DNA from: Arthrobacter ulcerisalmonis
GTDB taxonomy: Bacteria > Actinomycetota > Actinomycetes > Actinomycetales > Micrococcaceae
Assembly (NCBI RefSeq): GCF_900609065.1
Contig: NZ_UXAU01000035.1
Coordinates: forward strand, 43,054-107,053
Reading direction: 5' to 3'
DNA: 64,000 nucleotides
The notes beneath the pieces were generated by a model. The model ran no database searches and was not told the DNA's origin. It saw nothing but the letters and a program-made list of their open reading frames with translations. This document shows positions 19,622 to 30,600 of this stretch, piece by piece. Numbering within the stretch: the first letter of the stretch is position 1; each line of letters begins with the position of its first letter. The position numbers were made by a program, and so were the translations under genes.

Positions 19622-22269
19622 GGACCCTCCGGCGGGGACGACGGCGGATCCGCAGGCCGCTCCGGATCGGCCGACGACGGCGGCGCAGGAGGTTGCTGCG
19701 GCTCGGCTGGCCGCTTCGGTTCGGCCTGCTCCTGCGCGGAAGGCTGCGGTGACGCTGCTGTCACTTCCTGGGATGGCTTTGCGGCGGGGGCTTTGGCTAC
19801 GCCCGGCAGGGACAGTCGCAGGCTGCGCCCGTTGAGCGCCGTCCGGGCGTCAGAGAGGAGGGACCTGGGTGAGAACCTGGCTTGTTGCCGACGCCAGAAA
19901 CCCACGGTCCCAGTCATTTCCTTCAGCGACCCGTCAACGATCTTCCAGTACTCTGCAACCTCTGCTTCGCTGGGCGAACCAGCACCGAAGATGGCGGCGT
20001 CGGCGCGCCGGGCAAGCAACGTGGTGGCGCTGCTGCTGCCCGGGAAGGCGTCTGCCAGGACGACGGCGCTTTCCCGGCGCGTGGACCGGGTGTCCACTGC
20101 GGCACCCATGTCGGTGGCCAGGCTGACCACCTCGCTCCACCCGCCGCCTACCCGCTGCGCGGGGTGACCGGCGCTGAACCGTGACTTCCGTCGTCGTGAT
20201 TTCAGCAGTGCCACCAACAGCAGCGGCAACGCAATGATCAGCAGCGGAATGGCAGCGATCCCCAGGGCGCTCAGGAGGGCGCCCCAGAACAACCAGGGGT
20301 TGTCCTTCTTCTGGTCGGCGTCCAACGCATCCGGTGAGGAATCCGGCGGGAGGTCCGCTGGCTCCTGCGGTGGCGGCGGCGGCTGCAGGACCTGCGGCTT
20401 GGGCTTGGACTTGTTTTCCGGGTCAGGTGGGATGGGGATGTTGTCTTTCGGCGGGGTGGGGTCGAAGCTGACCCAGCCCACGCGCTCGAATGCTACTTCC
20501 ACCCAGGCGTGCACGTTCTTGCCGGTGATTTTGACCTCACCGGCACCGTTTTCCGGGCTGGTGGGATCAGGGTAGAAGCCCATCACCACGCGGGAGGGAA
20601 TTCCCAGGTGGCGCAGCATCAGGGACATGGCCACCGCGTACTGCTCGTCATCACCCAACATCTGTTTGGCCGTGAGGAGGCTCCGGATGCGGGCGGCACC
20701 GTGGCCGGAGACGCTGGGCAGCTGCCCATCGCTGACCAAGCCGTTGCTGAACGCCCCCGTTTTCTGGAAATGCGCTTCGATCTGCCTGACCCTGTCGATC
20801 GCCGTGGGCGCGTCGGCTGACAGGTCGTTGGCCTGGGAACCCACCACGGGCGGAACCTCGGCGGTGTCGGGCAGGTTGAGCCGAGCGAAGTCGTATTGGG
20901 TGAGCTGACCGTGCTCCAGTTTGACAGGTTCGGAGACCTGGACGCTGTAGGAGTCGCCGCGGGAGAGCCCGTTGGTGGTGACGGCGGTGTCCGTCCCGGC
21001 GTTGAAGTAGAGCCCGGCCGCCGCTGCCGCCGCGTCCTGGTCGAAGCTCAAGCCGGTGGTGGTCCGGCCGCCGGGCACGAAGAAGCCCTGGTAGTCCTCG
21101 ATGCTGATGTCGATTTCGTAGTCCTTGGTGGGGACTACGCCTCGAGTGTCGGCCAGGGTGTTGATGGACTGGGAATCGCCAACCTTGCTGAAACTACCTG
21201 AGCCGTTGGGGTCCATGGTGTAGTTGGTGCCGTTGTAGGAGTCCAGCGCGCCCAACCGGACCCTGCTGTCCCGAGGCAGCCCCTTGACCACGAACAGGGT
21301 GTCGTCCTTTTGGTCTTTGACGTAGGTTCGGAAGCTGGCCAACGGCGTGATGTAGGCCTTGGGGTCGAATGGCGGCACCACCACATTGCGGAGCACTTTT
21401 CTGTCATCCGCGGCGGTGATGAGTGGCGAGGCGAGGGCTGTGACCCCCACGCTGACGGCGATGACGCCTGCCGCGAGGCCCAGCCGCTGCAACCTGGCGC
21501 GCTGGGCGGTGCCGGCGTCCACCTGCGGGTTATTGACGGCCACCCGGCGGGTGCTGCTCTGGCGGAGCACGTCCCGGCGGAAGGTAGCCCAAGCGATACC
21601 CAGGACTGTCAGGCCGATGCCACGTTCCAGGGTCAGGAAGGCAGCGTTGGTGCTGAAGGCGATACCGGTGACAAACAGGACCAGGACGGGCAGGAGCGGG
21701 AAGTACGGGCTCCGCGTCCGCCACGTGAGGATGCCGGCGGCCAGCGCGGTGATGAGCGCACTCAGGAACGGCACGATGAGGACACCGCCGGCAGTTCCAA
21801 CGGGCACGCCGACGGTGAGCATGTCCTTCCAGGCGAAGACGACACCCAGGAGCAGGGTCCGGAGCGAATCAAGGGTGGGAACAAAACCAGCAATCGCGGC
21901 GTCTGGAACGGCCAATACCGTGCCGAAGACCAGGTAGGCCGCCAGGGCAAGGGCTGTGGTGATCAGCAGGCCCAGCCTGAGATGAGCGTTGAAAGCCCCG
22001 ATTCCCAGCCCAAGGATGATGCCACCGAATCCTGAAATCAGGTAGTAGGCATCGCCACCGAAGCTGAGGCCGAAGCCCAGCAGGCCCAGCCCGAGCAGGA
22101 CGGTGAGGGCGCCGGCGTCGAGCAGGAAGTGCCACAGCGGCTGGCCGGAAGCGAAGCCGGACTCCTGCTGTCCTGCCGTCTTGCGGCGGGCACGGACGGG
22201 TTGCGGGGCGGCGAAGCCCTTGGCAGGTGCGGTCTTGCGGCGGGGCCGCTTGCCGGGTGCGGAGCTCAT
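19618..22269 (-). CDS. Transglutaminase-like membrane protein (TgpA family, DUF3488)
   Basis: Integral membrane protein of 883 aa. The N-terminal part (about 45-275) holds many hydrophobic helices, typical of DUF3488/TgpA. A large external region follows, including a transglutaminase/cysteine-protease-like core with DDEQYAVAMSLMLRHLGIPSR, GFYP, HAWVEVAF (catalytic His) and FDPTPP. The usual nucleophilic Cys of papain-like transglutaminases should stand where QMLGDDEQYAVAMSLML is found; no Cys is seen there, so it may be catalytically inactive or a binding domain. A further transmembrane helix lies near 690-715, followed by a cytosolic tail. TgpA, MoxR and DUF58 genes commonly travel together. 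ATGA overlaps on both sides. Confidence 0.85.
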   Translation of the reverse strand: MSSAPGKRPRRKTAPAKGFAAPQPVRARRKTAGQQESGFASGQPLWHFLLDAGALTVLLGLGLLGFGLSFGGDAYYLISGFGGIILGLGIGAFNAHLRLGLLITTALALAAYLVFGTVLAVPDAAIAGFVPTLDSLRTLLLGVVFAWKDMLTVGVPVGTAGGVLIVPFLSALITALAAGILTWRTRSPYFPLLPVLVLFVTGIAFSTNAAFLTLERGIGLTVLGIAWATFRRDVLRQSSTRRVAVNNPQVDAGTAQRARLQRLGLAAGVIAVSVGVTALASPLITAADDRKVLRNVVVPPFDPKAYITPLASFRTYVKDQKDDTLFVVKGLPRDSRVRLGALDSYNGTNYTMDPNGSGSFSKVGDSQSINTLADTRGVVPTKDYEIDISIEDYQGFFVPGGRTTTGLSFDQDAAAAAAGLYFNAGTDTAVTTNGLSRGDSYSVQVSEPVKLEHGQLTQYDFARLNLPDTAEVPPVVGSQANDLSADAPTAIDRVRQIEAHFQKTGAFSNGLVSDGQLPSVSGHGAARIRSLLTAKQMLGDDEQYAVAMSLMLRHLGIPSRVVMGFYPDPTSPENGAGEVKITGKNVHAWVEVAFERVGWVSFDPTPPKDNIPIPPDPENKSKPKPQVLQPPPPPQEPADLPPDSSPDALDADQKKDNPWLFWGALLSALGIAAIPLLIIALPLLLVALLKSRRRKSRFSAGHPAQRVGGGWSEVVSLATDMGAAVDTRSTRRESAVVLADAFPGSSSATTLLARRADAAIFGAGSPSEAEVAEYWKIVDGSLKEMTGTVGFWRRQQARFSPRSLLSDARTALNGRSLRLSLPGVAKAPAAKPSQEVTAASPQPSAQEQAEPKRPAEPQQPPAPPSSADPERPADPPSSPPEGP

Positions 22270-23597
22270 GCTGCCGCCTTTCTCAGCATGATGGCCAGAT
22301 CGGACAGGTCGCCCAGCGTGAGGACGGTGAGGTCAGCAATGTTGGCACGGGCGGGAGCGGCGCCTTCGTCGATCCGGATGGCGAGGCTGCGGACGCCCAT
22401 GGGCACGGAGGCCGCCGCGGAGCGGAGCTGGGTGGGGGTCACGTTGCTGCCCACCACGAAAAACACCACAGAGGCGTTGGGGACGGTATCTGCCAGGCTG
22501 CGGGCGAGGTCGACGGCGGTGCGGCGCATGGGTGCGCCTACGATCCTGGTCATGTCGTCCAGCATGTTGCGGCCGGTTTCGCAGCGCAGCGGACCCTTTT
22601 GGGTCAGGACGTCCAGCTCGCGTTGTTCCCGGATGGCCTGCCGGCCGATGGACGCCGCGGCGGAGATGGCCATTTCGAATTCCTGGTCGCTGGCGTATTC
22701 CTCGGTGTTGATGGACAGCGAGATGGCCAGGTGGGCCCGGCGGGTCTCCTCGAACTGGCGGACCATGAGCTTGTTGGTCCGGGCCGTGGTTTTCCAGTGG
22801 ATGTGCCGGCGGTCATCGCCCGGAACATAGTCCCGCAGGGCGTGGAAGGAGACGTCGGCGCTGGAAAGGTCGGTGGTGGGCATGCCTTCAAGGTCCCGGA
22901 TGAACCCAGCGGCGGAGCCTGCCAAGGCCACCGTCCGGGGATGCACAAACAGGTCCTCGGGTTCGGTCCACAGGACCTGGCGGCGGAGCAGGTGCAGCGG
23001 GTCGGCGCGCACGGAGCGGACCGGACCCACCACGATCACGGCGCGCCGGGCCGTGGGAATGGTGAACAGGTCCTCGTGAACCTGCTGCGGCTTCATCCGG
23101 GGCAGGTGGAAAATGGCTGTGGCGTTGCCGACGGGCAGTTCCAGGGCTGCCGGCAGCAGCGGCCGCGCCGAGGTATTGGACACGGCAATGCTTCCCACCG
23201 CGTTGTCCCCCACCGCCACCCGGGTGCGGGCCAGGTCAAGGACCACACCGTAGGACGATCGGCCCAGGATGAATGCCACCGCCACCGCAAACAGCACAAA
23301 AGCGGCGATGGCTGCGGCCTTGGCTTCCTGCCAGCCGAAGGACTGCCCGGTGATCCAGAGCAGCAGTGAAGCGGCCAGCACCGACCAGCCCAGGACGCTG
23401 ACGACGGACAGGACCGGCCAGGGGTACTTGAACCAGAAGTACCGAACGGATTTCCAAGCCGGTGCCGCGGCCAAGGCTGCCGTGTTCGTGGCTTCTGCCC
23501 ACACTGCGGACGGATGCAGGGCGGTGGGGCGGCCGTTCTTGATGAAAGGCCGCTTCAGGCGCTCTGCGAGCCTGGTCAACGGGGTGCCGCTGGACAT
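22266..23597 (-). CDS. DUF58 domain protein
   Basis: Membrane-linked protein of about 443 aa with two hydrophobic segments near the N-terminus (about 50-100) and a C-terminal DUF58 domain (VWA-like). The DUF58 hallmark is seen as HALRDYVPGDDRRHIHWKTT followed by ARTNKLMVRQFEETR. Such proteins pair with MoxR AAA ATPases as a chaperone-like unit that matures other envelope or metal-binding proteins. I placed the start at ATG 23597, with GAAGG about 8 bases upstream; the frame is open for another 171 bases, but that part is arginine-rich and non-conserved in appearance. It overlaps the transglutaminase gene by 4 bases and lies 53 bases after MoxR. Confidence 0.88.
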   Translation of the reverse strand: MSSGTPLTRLAERLKRPFIKNGRPTALHPSAVWAEATNTAALAAAPAWKSVRYFWFKYPWPVLSVVSVLGWSVLAASLLLWITGQSFGWQEAKAAAIAAFVLFAVAVAFILGRSSYGVVLDLARTRVAVGDNAVGSIAVSNTSARPLLPAALELPVGNATAIFHLPRMKPQQVHEDLFTIPTARRAVIVVGPVRSVRADPLHLLRRQVLWTEPEDLFVHPRTVALAGSAAGFIRDLEGMPTTDLSSADVSFHALRDYVPGDDRRHIHWKTTARTNKLMVRQFEETRRAHLAISLSINTEEYASDQEFEMAISAAASIGRQAIREQRELDVLTQKGPLRCETGRNMLDDMTRIVGAPMRRTAVDLARSLADTVPNASVVFFVVGSNVTPTQLRSAAASVPMGVRSLAIRIDEGAAPARANIADLTVLTLGDLSDLAIMLRKAAA

Positions 23598-23650
23598 ATG
23601 TGTTGCCTTCGTTTTGCTGGGTCTAGTGCTGTCGGGAGGTGTAGGAAGGG

Positions 23651-24622
23651 TCAGGCGTTGGTGCGCTGTTGTGGCGCTGCCACGTCCGCAAGAATCCGCG
23701 TCAGGACGGCTTCGGCGGTGGCGCCGGAGAACTCGGCCTCGGCGTCCATCACGAAGCGGTGGGTCCACACCACGGCGGCCAACTCCTTGATGTCATCCGG
23801 CAGGACAAAGTTACGGCCCTGGGCGGCAGCCCACACCTTGGCTGCCCGGACCATGGCCAGTGCACCGCGGACGGACACACCCAACCGGGTCTCCGGGGCG
23901 CTGCGGGTCTCTTCGCAGAGCCGGGAGATGTATTCCAGCACGGCGGTGTCCACGTGGACAGTGGTGGCCAGGTCGGCCATGTCAGCGACGGCGGCGGTGG
24001 TAATGACCGGAGTGAGGTCCTGTGAGCGGTCCTTGAGGTTGTTGCCGCCCAGGAGCCGCACCGTGGAGGCGTGGTCAGGGTAGCCGATGGAGGTCTTCAT
24101 CAGGAAGCGGTCCAGCTGAGCCTCGGGCAACCGGTAAGTACCGGCCTGCTCGATCGGGTTCTGGGTTGCCAACACCATGAAGGGCCGGCCGGCGGAGTGG
24201 GTCACGCCGTCCACCGTCACCCGGGACTCTTCCATGACTTCCAGGAGCGCAGACTGGGTCTTGGGTGAGGCCCGGTTGATCTCGTCGGCCAGGACGATGT
24301 TGTTGAAGATGGGTCCCTTGTGGAACTCGAACTTCTGCGTCTTCTGGTCGTAGATGGTCACACCGGTGACGTCAGAGGGCAGCAGGTCGGGAGTGAACTG
24401 GATGCGGTTGTTGGAGCCCTGCACGGTGGCGGCCAACGCGCGGGCCAGGGAGGTCTTACCCGTTCCCGGCGCGTCTTCGAAGAGGATGTGCCCCTCGGCA
24501 AGCATCGCTGTGAACGTGAGCCGGATGACGTGTTCCTTGCCCAGAACGGCCTGGCCCACGTTGGCAACCAGCTTTTCGAACGTGTCGGCAAACCATTCGG
24601 CCTGCTCTGTGGTCATGGTCAT
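23651..24622 (-). CDS. MoxR-family AAA+ ATPase
   Basis: Cytosolic AAA+ chaperone ATPase of about 323 aa. The Walker A is EDAPGTGKTSLAR at about 47-59, the Walker B VLADEINRA at about 113-121, sensor 1 in VLATQNPIEQAGTY (about 156-169), and the arginine-finger region LPEAQLDRFLM. These are all typical of MoxR proteins. The ATG at 24622 is preceded by AAGAAGGAATCACC, a strong ribosome site; the longer open frame has none. MoxR proteins act with DUF58/VWA partners to activate or assemble client complexes, and here the client may be the giant proteins encoded just upstream (73-base gap). It also resembles the AAA-ATP gene of the bifidobacterial PFNA cluster. Confidence 0.92.
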   Translation of the reverse strand: MTMTTEQAEWFADTFEKLVANVGQAVLGKEHVIRLTFTAMLAEGHILFEDAPGTGKTSLARALAATVQGSNNRIQFTPDLLPSDVTGVTIYDQKTQKFEFHKGPIFNNIVLADEINRASPKTQSALLEVMEESRVTVDGVTHSAGRPFMVLATQNPIEQAGTYRLPEAQLDRFLMKTSIGYPDHASTVRLLGGNNLKDRSQDLTPVITTAAVADMADLATTVHVDTAVLEYISRLCEETRSAPETRLGVSVRGALAMVRAAKVWAAAQGRNFVLPDDIKELAAVVWTHRFVMDAEAEFSGATAEAVLTRILADVAAPQQRTNA

Positions 24623-24695
24623 GGTGATTCCTTCTTCTGCTGTGTCAGGGGATTCTAGGGTGGGGCCGGTTGGCCGATCCGGGACGTGCTGGAGG

Positions 24696-27600
24696 TTATC
24701 TGTTGGGCATGCCGTTGGGCGGGTTGCAGCCAAGATTGGAGGTGTCGCAGCGGAGCCAGTTACCGGCCGCTGGACCGGACGTCAAGTGGTACCAGATGCC
24801 GCTCGGGTTGTTAGACGTCTTGTACCAGACCTGGTACCTGTCCGACTTCGATCCGACGTTCGCGTCCAGCCACTTGCCCTCGCCCACGCACGACGACGGG
24901 TTGCCGTCTCGGAAGCTGTCCGTTCCCTTGCGGGGTTCGGTGCAGCTGCGGACGGGGCTGGCCGTGATGCCCCACGAGTCGGGCACAGGCGGAGGCGGCT
25001 CCGCACCACTACGGGACGTATCGCTGCCGATCCGGCCCGGCTGGCCGCCGCTGATGGCCCGCACCCGGAGCGTAAGGGTCTCGCTGAAACCAACCGTCTT
25101 CGAGAACGAGCGCTGGTCGGTGTCCTGCCAGCCGCCGCCATCAAGGCTGTACTGGTAGCCCGTGACAGCGCGGCCGTTTCCGTCCGGCTGGTTCCAGGTC
25201 CAAGACACTGTCTTGTCGCCCACGCCGCTGCTCTTGCTGCCGTTCACGTTCGGAGCAAAGGCCAGGCCGTAAGGATTGACCTGGTTGGACGGAGCGCTGG
25301 CGTCTCCGGCGGTGGAACTTCTCGAGGAGACGGCCCAGACCACCACCGAGGTGGGCGTGCCATTTGCGGCGGCAACAGTACCCCCGCCGGCATTGATGGC
25401 TCCACTGCTTCCACCCGAGGTCAGGCTGTATCTGTACGTGATTTCCTGCGCGGTGGAACCATTGCGCTGGGCGTCAGACAGAGGAGTAAATCGGATGTCG
25501 ATCTTTCCGCCTGCTCCACCGGTGTCCACAAGCGTCGCCGTCGGTGCGCCGACGATGCCGGGCTTTCCTACCGCACGAATCGCCGCCGACTGGGCACTGG
25601 TGGCACTAATTCCCGCTTTGTTGGTGGCCGCCACCGTGAAGGTGTAGTTGGCCTCGGAGTTGTCCACTGTGACGTTTTGCGATGTGCCGGCCACTTGCTG
25701 GGTGGCTACCGCCGCACCGCCCCGGAGGGTGGTGAGAGTGTAGGCCTTTACGTCGTCACCGTTGTTGTTCGGTGCAGTCCAGCTGACCTTGAGCTGGCTC
25801 TGCGGACCCAAGGGCGCTGCCTGGGCGGCCGTGGGTGCAGCCGGGGTGGCAGGCACACCAGCCGGTACTTCAGCTGCAGAGTATGGGCTCCACTCGGACG
25901 GCTCCTTGGCGTCGTTGCGTGCCAGGACACGGACCTTATAGGACACGCCGTTCGTGAGGCCCTTCCAGACGTAGCTGACAGCCGTCAGGTTCTGGATCTG
26001 GGCGTTCTGTCCGGCCGGTGCCGGCGAAATTTCAAGATCATAGCTCTTGACCGGGGAGCCCTTGCCGGCAGGAGCAACCCAGTAGACGGCGAGTTCCTTG
26101 TCCCCGAACTTGAGCCCCGGCGCCAGCGGAGTATCCGGCTTGACGTCCGGCCGCACCTCGGCCGAGGCCGGCGACCTGTCGGAGTCGCCGAACTCGTTGG
26201 TGGCGGTGACCTGGAAGTGGTACTTCGTGTTGTTGATCAGCCCGTTCAGCGTGCAGGTATTGGCGGGACAGTCCTGCTGGAACCCGCCCTCGCCGTACAC
26301 GGTGTACTTGGTGATGGGTGAGCCGCGGTCAGCAGGTGCCGTCCAGTTCAGCAGTGCGGTCCGGTCCCCTACGCTTTGGGCCTGCGGCGTCGTAGGGGCC
26401 GCGGGCGCGTCCTTTACGGTGAGCCGAACGCGGGCCGTGGCATGCCTCGAGGCGTCCTGGGTCTTGTCCTCCACAGTGTAGGTGACCACCATGGTCCCCG
26501 TGAATCCGGGAGCGGGCGTCACCGTCACAGAGTCGCCGTTCACTTCCACGTTGCCGTTTCCAGTCTCGGCGCCCGCGGCGATGATCTTCAGCGCTGTCTC
26601 GGGGAACGGATTAACGTCGTTGGCCAGGACGTTGATGGTGACGGGTTTGCCGGCCGCGGCGTTGGGTTCAACGTCGTCGTTGGCTACCGGTTTGGGCCGG
26701 TTGGATGCCGTCACGGACAGCTGGAACGTAGCAGTCGCTTCAAGGCCGCGCGGGTCCTTGGCCTTGACCTGAACGGCACCAGCTGTACCGGCCCGGCTGG
26801 AGTCAGCCGCAGAGACTTTGAGGCTCTTGCCGTCGACGCTCACATTAAACCCGGCCGGCACGCCGTCGAGAAGCTCGTACTTCATGTTCTCGACATCGTC
26901 CCCGTCCGGGTCCGAGGTGAGCTTCCCCAGGTCGATGCTCGTCGAGTCGCCCATCGGCACTTCGACGTTCGACCCCAAGAGCTCGGGCGGGTTGTTCTTG
27001 TTGGGATCCGGGAGGACCTTGGTGCGAATGCTGAGCGTCGCCTTCAGGCCGGCGGGGTCGTCGGGTCCGGATCCGTCAGTAACCTCAAAGGTCAACGAGC
27101 CCGGCCCCACGTAATCGGTGCCAGCCGTGTATTTCAGGCCGGTTCCGTCACCGGTAATCGGGTTGCTGCCATCAGCTCCGATGAGTTTGATCTTGTCGGC
27201 CTGCGTCAGCCGTGGCGAGCGGCCCTCGCGGACCTTGACCCATTCGGCCAGGTCCACGGTGATGGACTGACCGGCAACCACCTCAATGACATCGTCCTTG
27301 GCCAGGGTTGGCACCTGCTGGCCGATACCGGGGACCCAGATGATCGCCGTCGAGCGTTGCCCGTCGACGTCCTCAACCGTGTAGGGAATGAGCTGCGGAC
27401 CTTCGGTGAGATCCACCACCACATTGCCTTCGGTGCCAGGCCGGGCCGCGGGGTTGTCAGTGGTGACCACCAGGTTCTCGCCGACACCGTCCGGGTCCTC
27501 ATCGTTCTTGAGGACCGGCACGTCAACGGCGGTCTTGCCCATGGTCTGGGCGGAGGTGACGCGGTCGTCCCGGGCGATCGGCGCCTTGAGCGGCACCTCT

Positions 27601-30600
27601 CTGTCGACAATCACGCGGATGGTGGCCTGTGCACTCGCGTCCCGGTCATCGCTGACCGTGTAGCGGACGTTGACGGTGCCCTCTTCCTGGGGCGCGGTCA
27701 AGAGCACCCTGCCGCTGGTCTTGCTGACGGACGCCTGCAGCGCAGGGTCAGCCTCAAGGCCGTCGGTCCGGATCCGGATGGTGTCGCCGTCAGGGTCGGT
27801 GTCGTTCTTGGTTGCGTCGACGGCAATCTGCCGCCCGGGCCGGACCCGCACCTCGTCATCAACCGGGGTGGGGTTCTGGTTGATGTCGCTCCGCGGAGCG
27901 ATGCCCACAGTGACGGTCCCGGTGTTGACGGCACCTTGACGGTCCACCACCTTGTAACGGAAAGCATCCGTGCCTGCGCCGTCGCCGGCGGCGGTGAAGT
28001 CGATGAAGTTGCTGCCCACCGTGGCGGTACCCAGTGCGGGAGAGCTGTCAATACCGGTGAGCTGGACAGAATCACCATCGGGATCAATGCCATCCAATGG
28101 AACCGGGATCCGGACCGTGCCACCGGCAACCACCCGGGCAGTCAGGTTCTGCGGCTGCGGGCGCGAGTTCTGCGCTCCCTCAAGCGGGAGGATATGAATG
28201 GTGATGGCTGCTGCGCTCTTTTGGCCCTGCGGGTCCACGGCGTTGTAGATGGCGCGGACTGTCTTGGGCTGGGCGCCGGCGAGGAACCGGACGGTGTTTT
28301 CCGAGACGAAGCTCTTGCCATCGGCGGGATCCACGCCCTGCGGCAGGACCGGGTCCACGGAAAGTTCCTGGCCCTGTGGGTGGGTGTCGTTGTCGAGCAC
28401 CGGAATGGTCACCACATCGTTAACGCGGACATTCACCTCGTCCGGCTTGGGCTGAGGTGCTTCCACCACGGCCGGTGCCGGAACGGGTACCACGGAGACG
28501 GAGCCGGTGGCCGACTTCTTGCCGTTGGACATGGTGTATTCGAAGAGGATCGGGTCCTTGGTTCCCAGGATGTCCGTGATGCGCAGGACGCTGTGGTCGA
28601 TCACGCTGACCGAGATGGTCGCGTTGTCCGGCAGCTTCACGGATTGCAGCACCAGGACGCCGCCGGAGGGATCGGAGTCATTGGCGAGCGGGTCCAGCAG
28701 GACGCTGCCGCCAGTGGGCATCAAGGCGACGTCGTGCACGGCCACGGGATCGCCGGCGTCGTTCCCGGATTCCACGTCGACACGGATCAGGCCCTGGCTG
28801 CTTTGCGGGCCGTTGCTGGCAATGTACGTCAAGTAGACCGGGCCCGGTGTACTGCTGCGGAAGGTAAAAGTGCCGCCATCCGTCACGGGGCCGACGTCGG
28901 CGGGACCGTTGGCCTCAACCTGGGCCAGGCGCAATGCGCCGCCATTGGGGTCCACATCGTTTTTCAGCGGCGAGATGACCAGGTCTTGCCCCACGACGGC
29001 GGTGACGTGGTCGGCGTTGACAACGGGCGCGAGGGCACCGGGCGGTTGGACGTTGATGACCACCTTTCCCTGCACGGTGTCGCGGCCATCCCAGATGGTC
29101 ACCTCAACGTTCTTTTTCCCGGCGGTGGCGCCGGAATCCTGGAAGGTAAGCAGGCCGTCGCGGCGGACCTTCACTTGGTCCTGGTCATTGTCGGCCTTGG
29201 CGTCGAGCAGCACCAGGTCGTCGCCGTCGGGGTCGACCCAGTCCGTGAGGATGTTCTGGCTCACGGTCTTGCCCTGTTCCACCAGCATGGTGGTGGTGTT
29301 GTCGCCGCGTTTGAACTGCGGCGGTTTGTTCTGGTCCGGCGCAACCACGGTGAGGGTTACCTGTCCGGTGGCGGAAAGACCTCGCCCGTCAGAGGCTGAA
29401 TAGCTGAAAGTCTCCGTTCCCGGCTTAGCATCGCCAGGCACGGAGATCTGGAAGGCGGTACCGCCGTAGATACTTTCCAGCGTGCCGGCCTTCGGCGGAT
29501 TGCCCTGGACTGCGGCGGTGAGGACATCGCCGTCGGGATCCGAGTCGTTGTCCAGGACGCTAAGAATGGTGGTCCGGCCGGGGCGCACGCCCACAGCATC
29601 GGGCTTGGTTTCCGGCGGCCGGTTGGGCTTGGTGCGGTCCGGGAGCACGTTGATGGTGTTGTTGTCCGCGGACTCTTCGTCTTGTTCGTCCGACTCGTTC
29701 TTGGGCGGGACAACGTCGTCCCAGTTGTTGACCAACTGCATGTTCTGGTTCACCAGCCACACGTTGCCGGAGTTGACATCGTTGAGGACCACCAGGTCAC
29801 GGTTTACGCGGAAAACGTACGACGGCGACGCGCTCGCCTTGGGCACGGCCACGTTCTTGTCATCAACGTCATTGACGCAATCCCGGACATACTTGTTGGC
29901 GCCGGACCAGGCTGCGTGCACGCAGCCGCCCAACTGGACCGGGGCTGCCGGGACACCTTCGCCGTCGAACGTGACGGTCTTGGCGGTGCCACCACCCAGC
30001 GGCTGCTTCAGCAACGCTTTCGGCGTCGAGATAGCCACAAAGTCGCTGGCAGGGCCGCTCTGCTGGAGCTTGGCGTTGCCAGCGTCCGCGAGCTGCAGCC
30101 GTTTGCCGCCCGGTAGGAAGAGATTACCAGCGGCGGCGTCCAGGACCACGGGCTGGTCCCCCACCACTGTCAGTTGCAGATCGCCTGCGTCTTTGAGGTC
30201 ATTCCATGTACTGGAATCGGTGGACACCACTGCACCGTTGGCGTCGACACTCGTCACCGTCACCACGCCCGTGGCGGGGTCCGCGGAGTAGATCCGGTCG
30301 TCGGTGCCCACGGCGGAGACCGTCCCCTCTGACCCCACCAGGACGGGCTCCACGGATTCTTCGTCAAACCCGTTCACGGTGGACGGCGATGCAGCCCAGA
30401 CCTTGCCGGACGCAGCGTCGGTCACCGAAATTACCTGGGCACCGAAACTCACGTCAGCGGCACCGGGCAGCTGCTTGTCGCCACCCAGGCGCATGTTGGC
30501 CGGCGATACCTGGTTCAGCGTTGAACCGGCCTCGTCATCGACAAACACATCGCCCGAATGCTGAAGGATGTCAAAGGTAGAGGATGCCGGTGTCACGGCG

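Noticed and set aside
26376..29399. A 1007-codon open frame on the plus strand opposite giant copy 1
   Set aside because: It mirrors the coding frame of a high-GC gene, its translation is Gly/Arg/His/Val-rich without any domain, and the giant frame opposite has clear Ig-like repeats.
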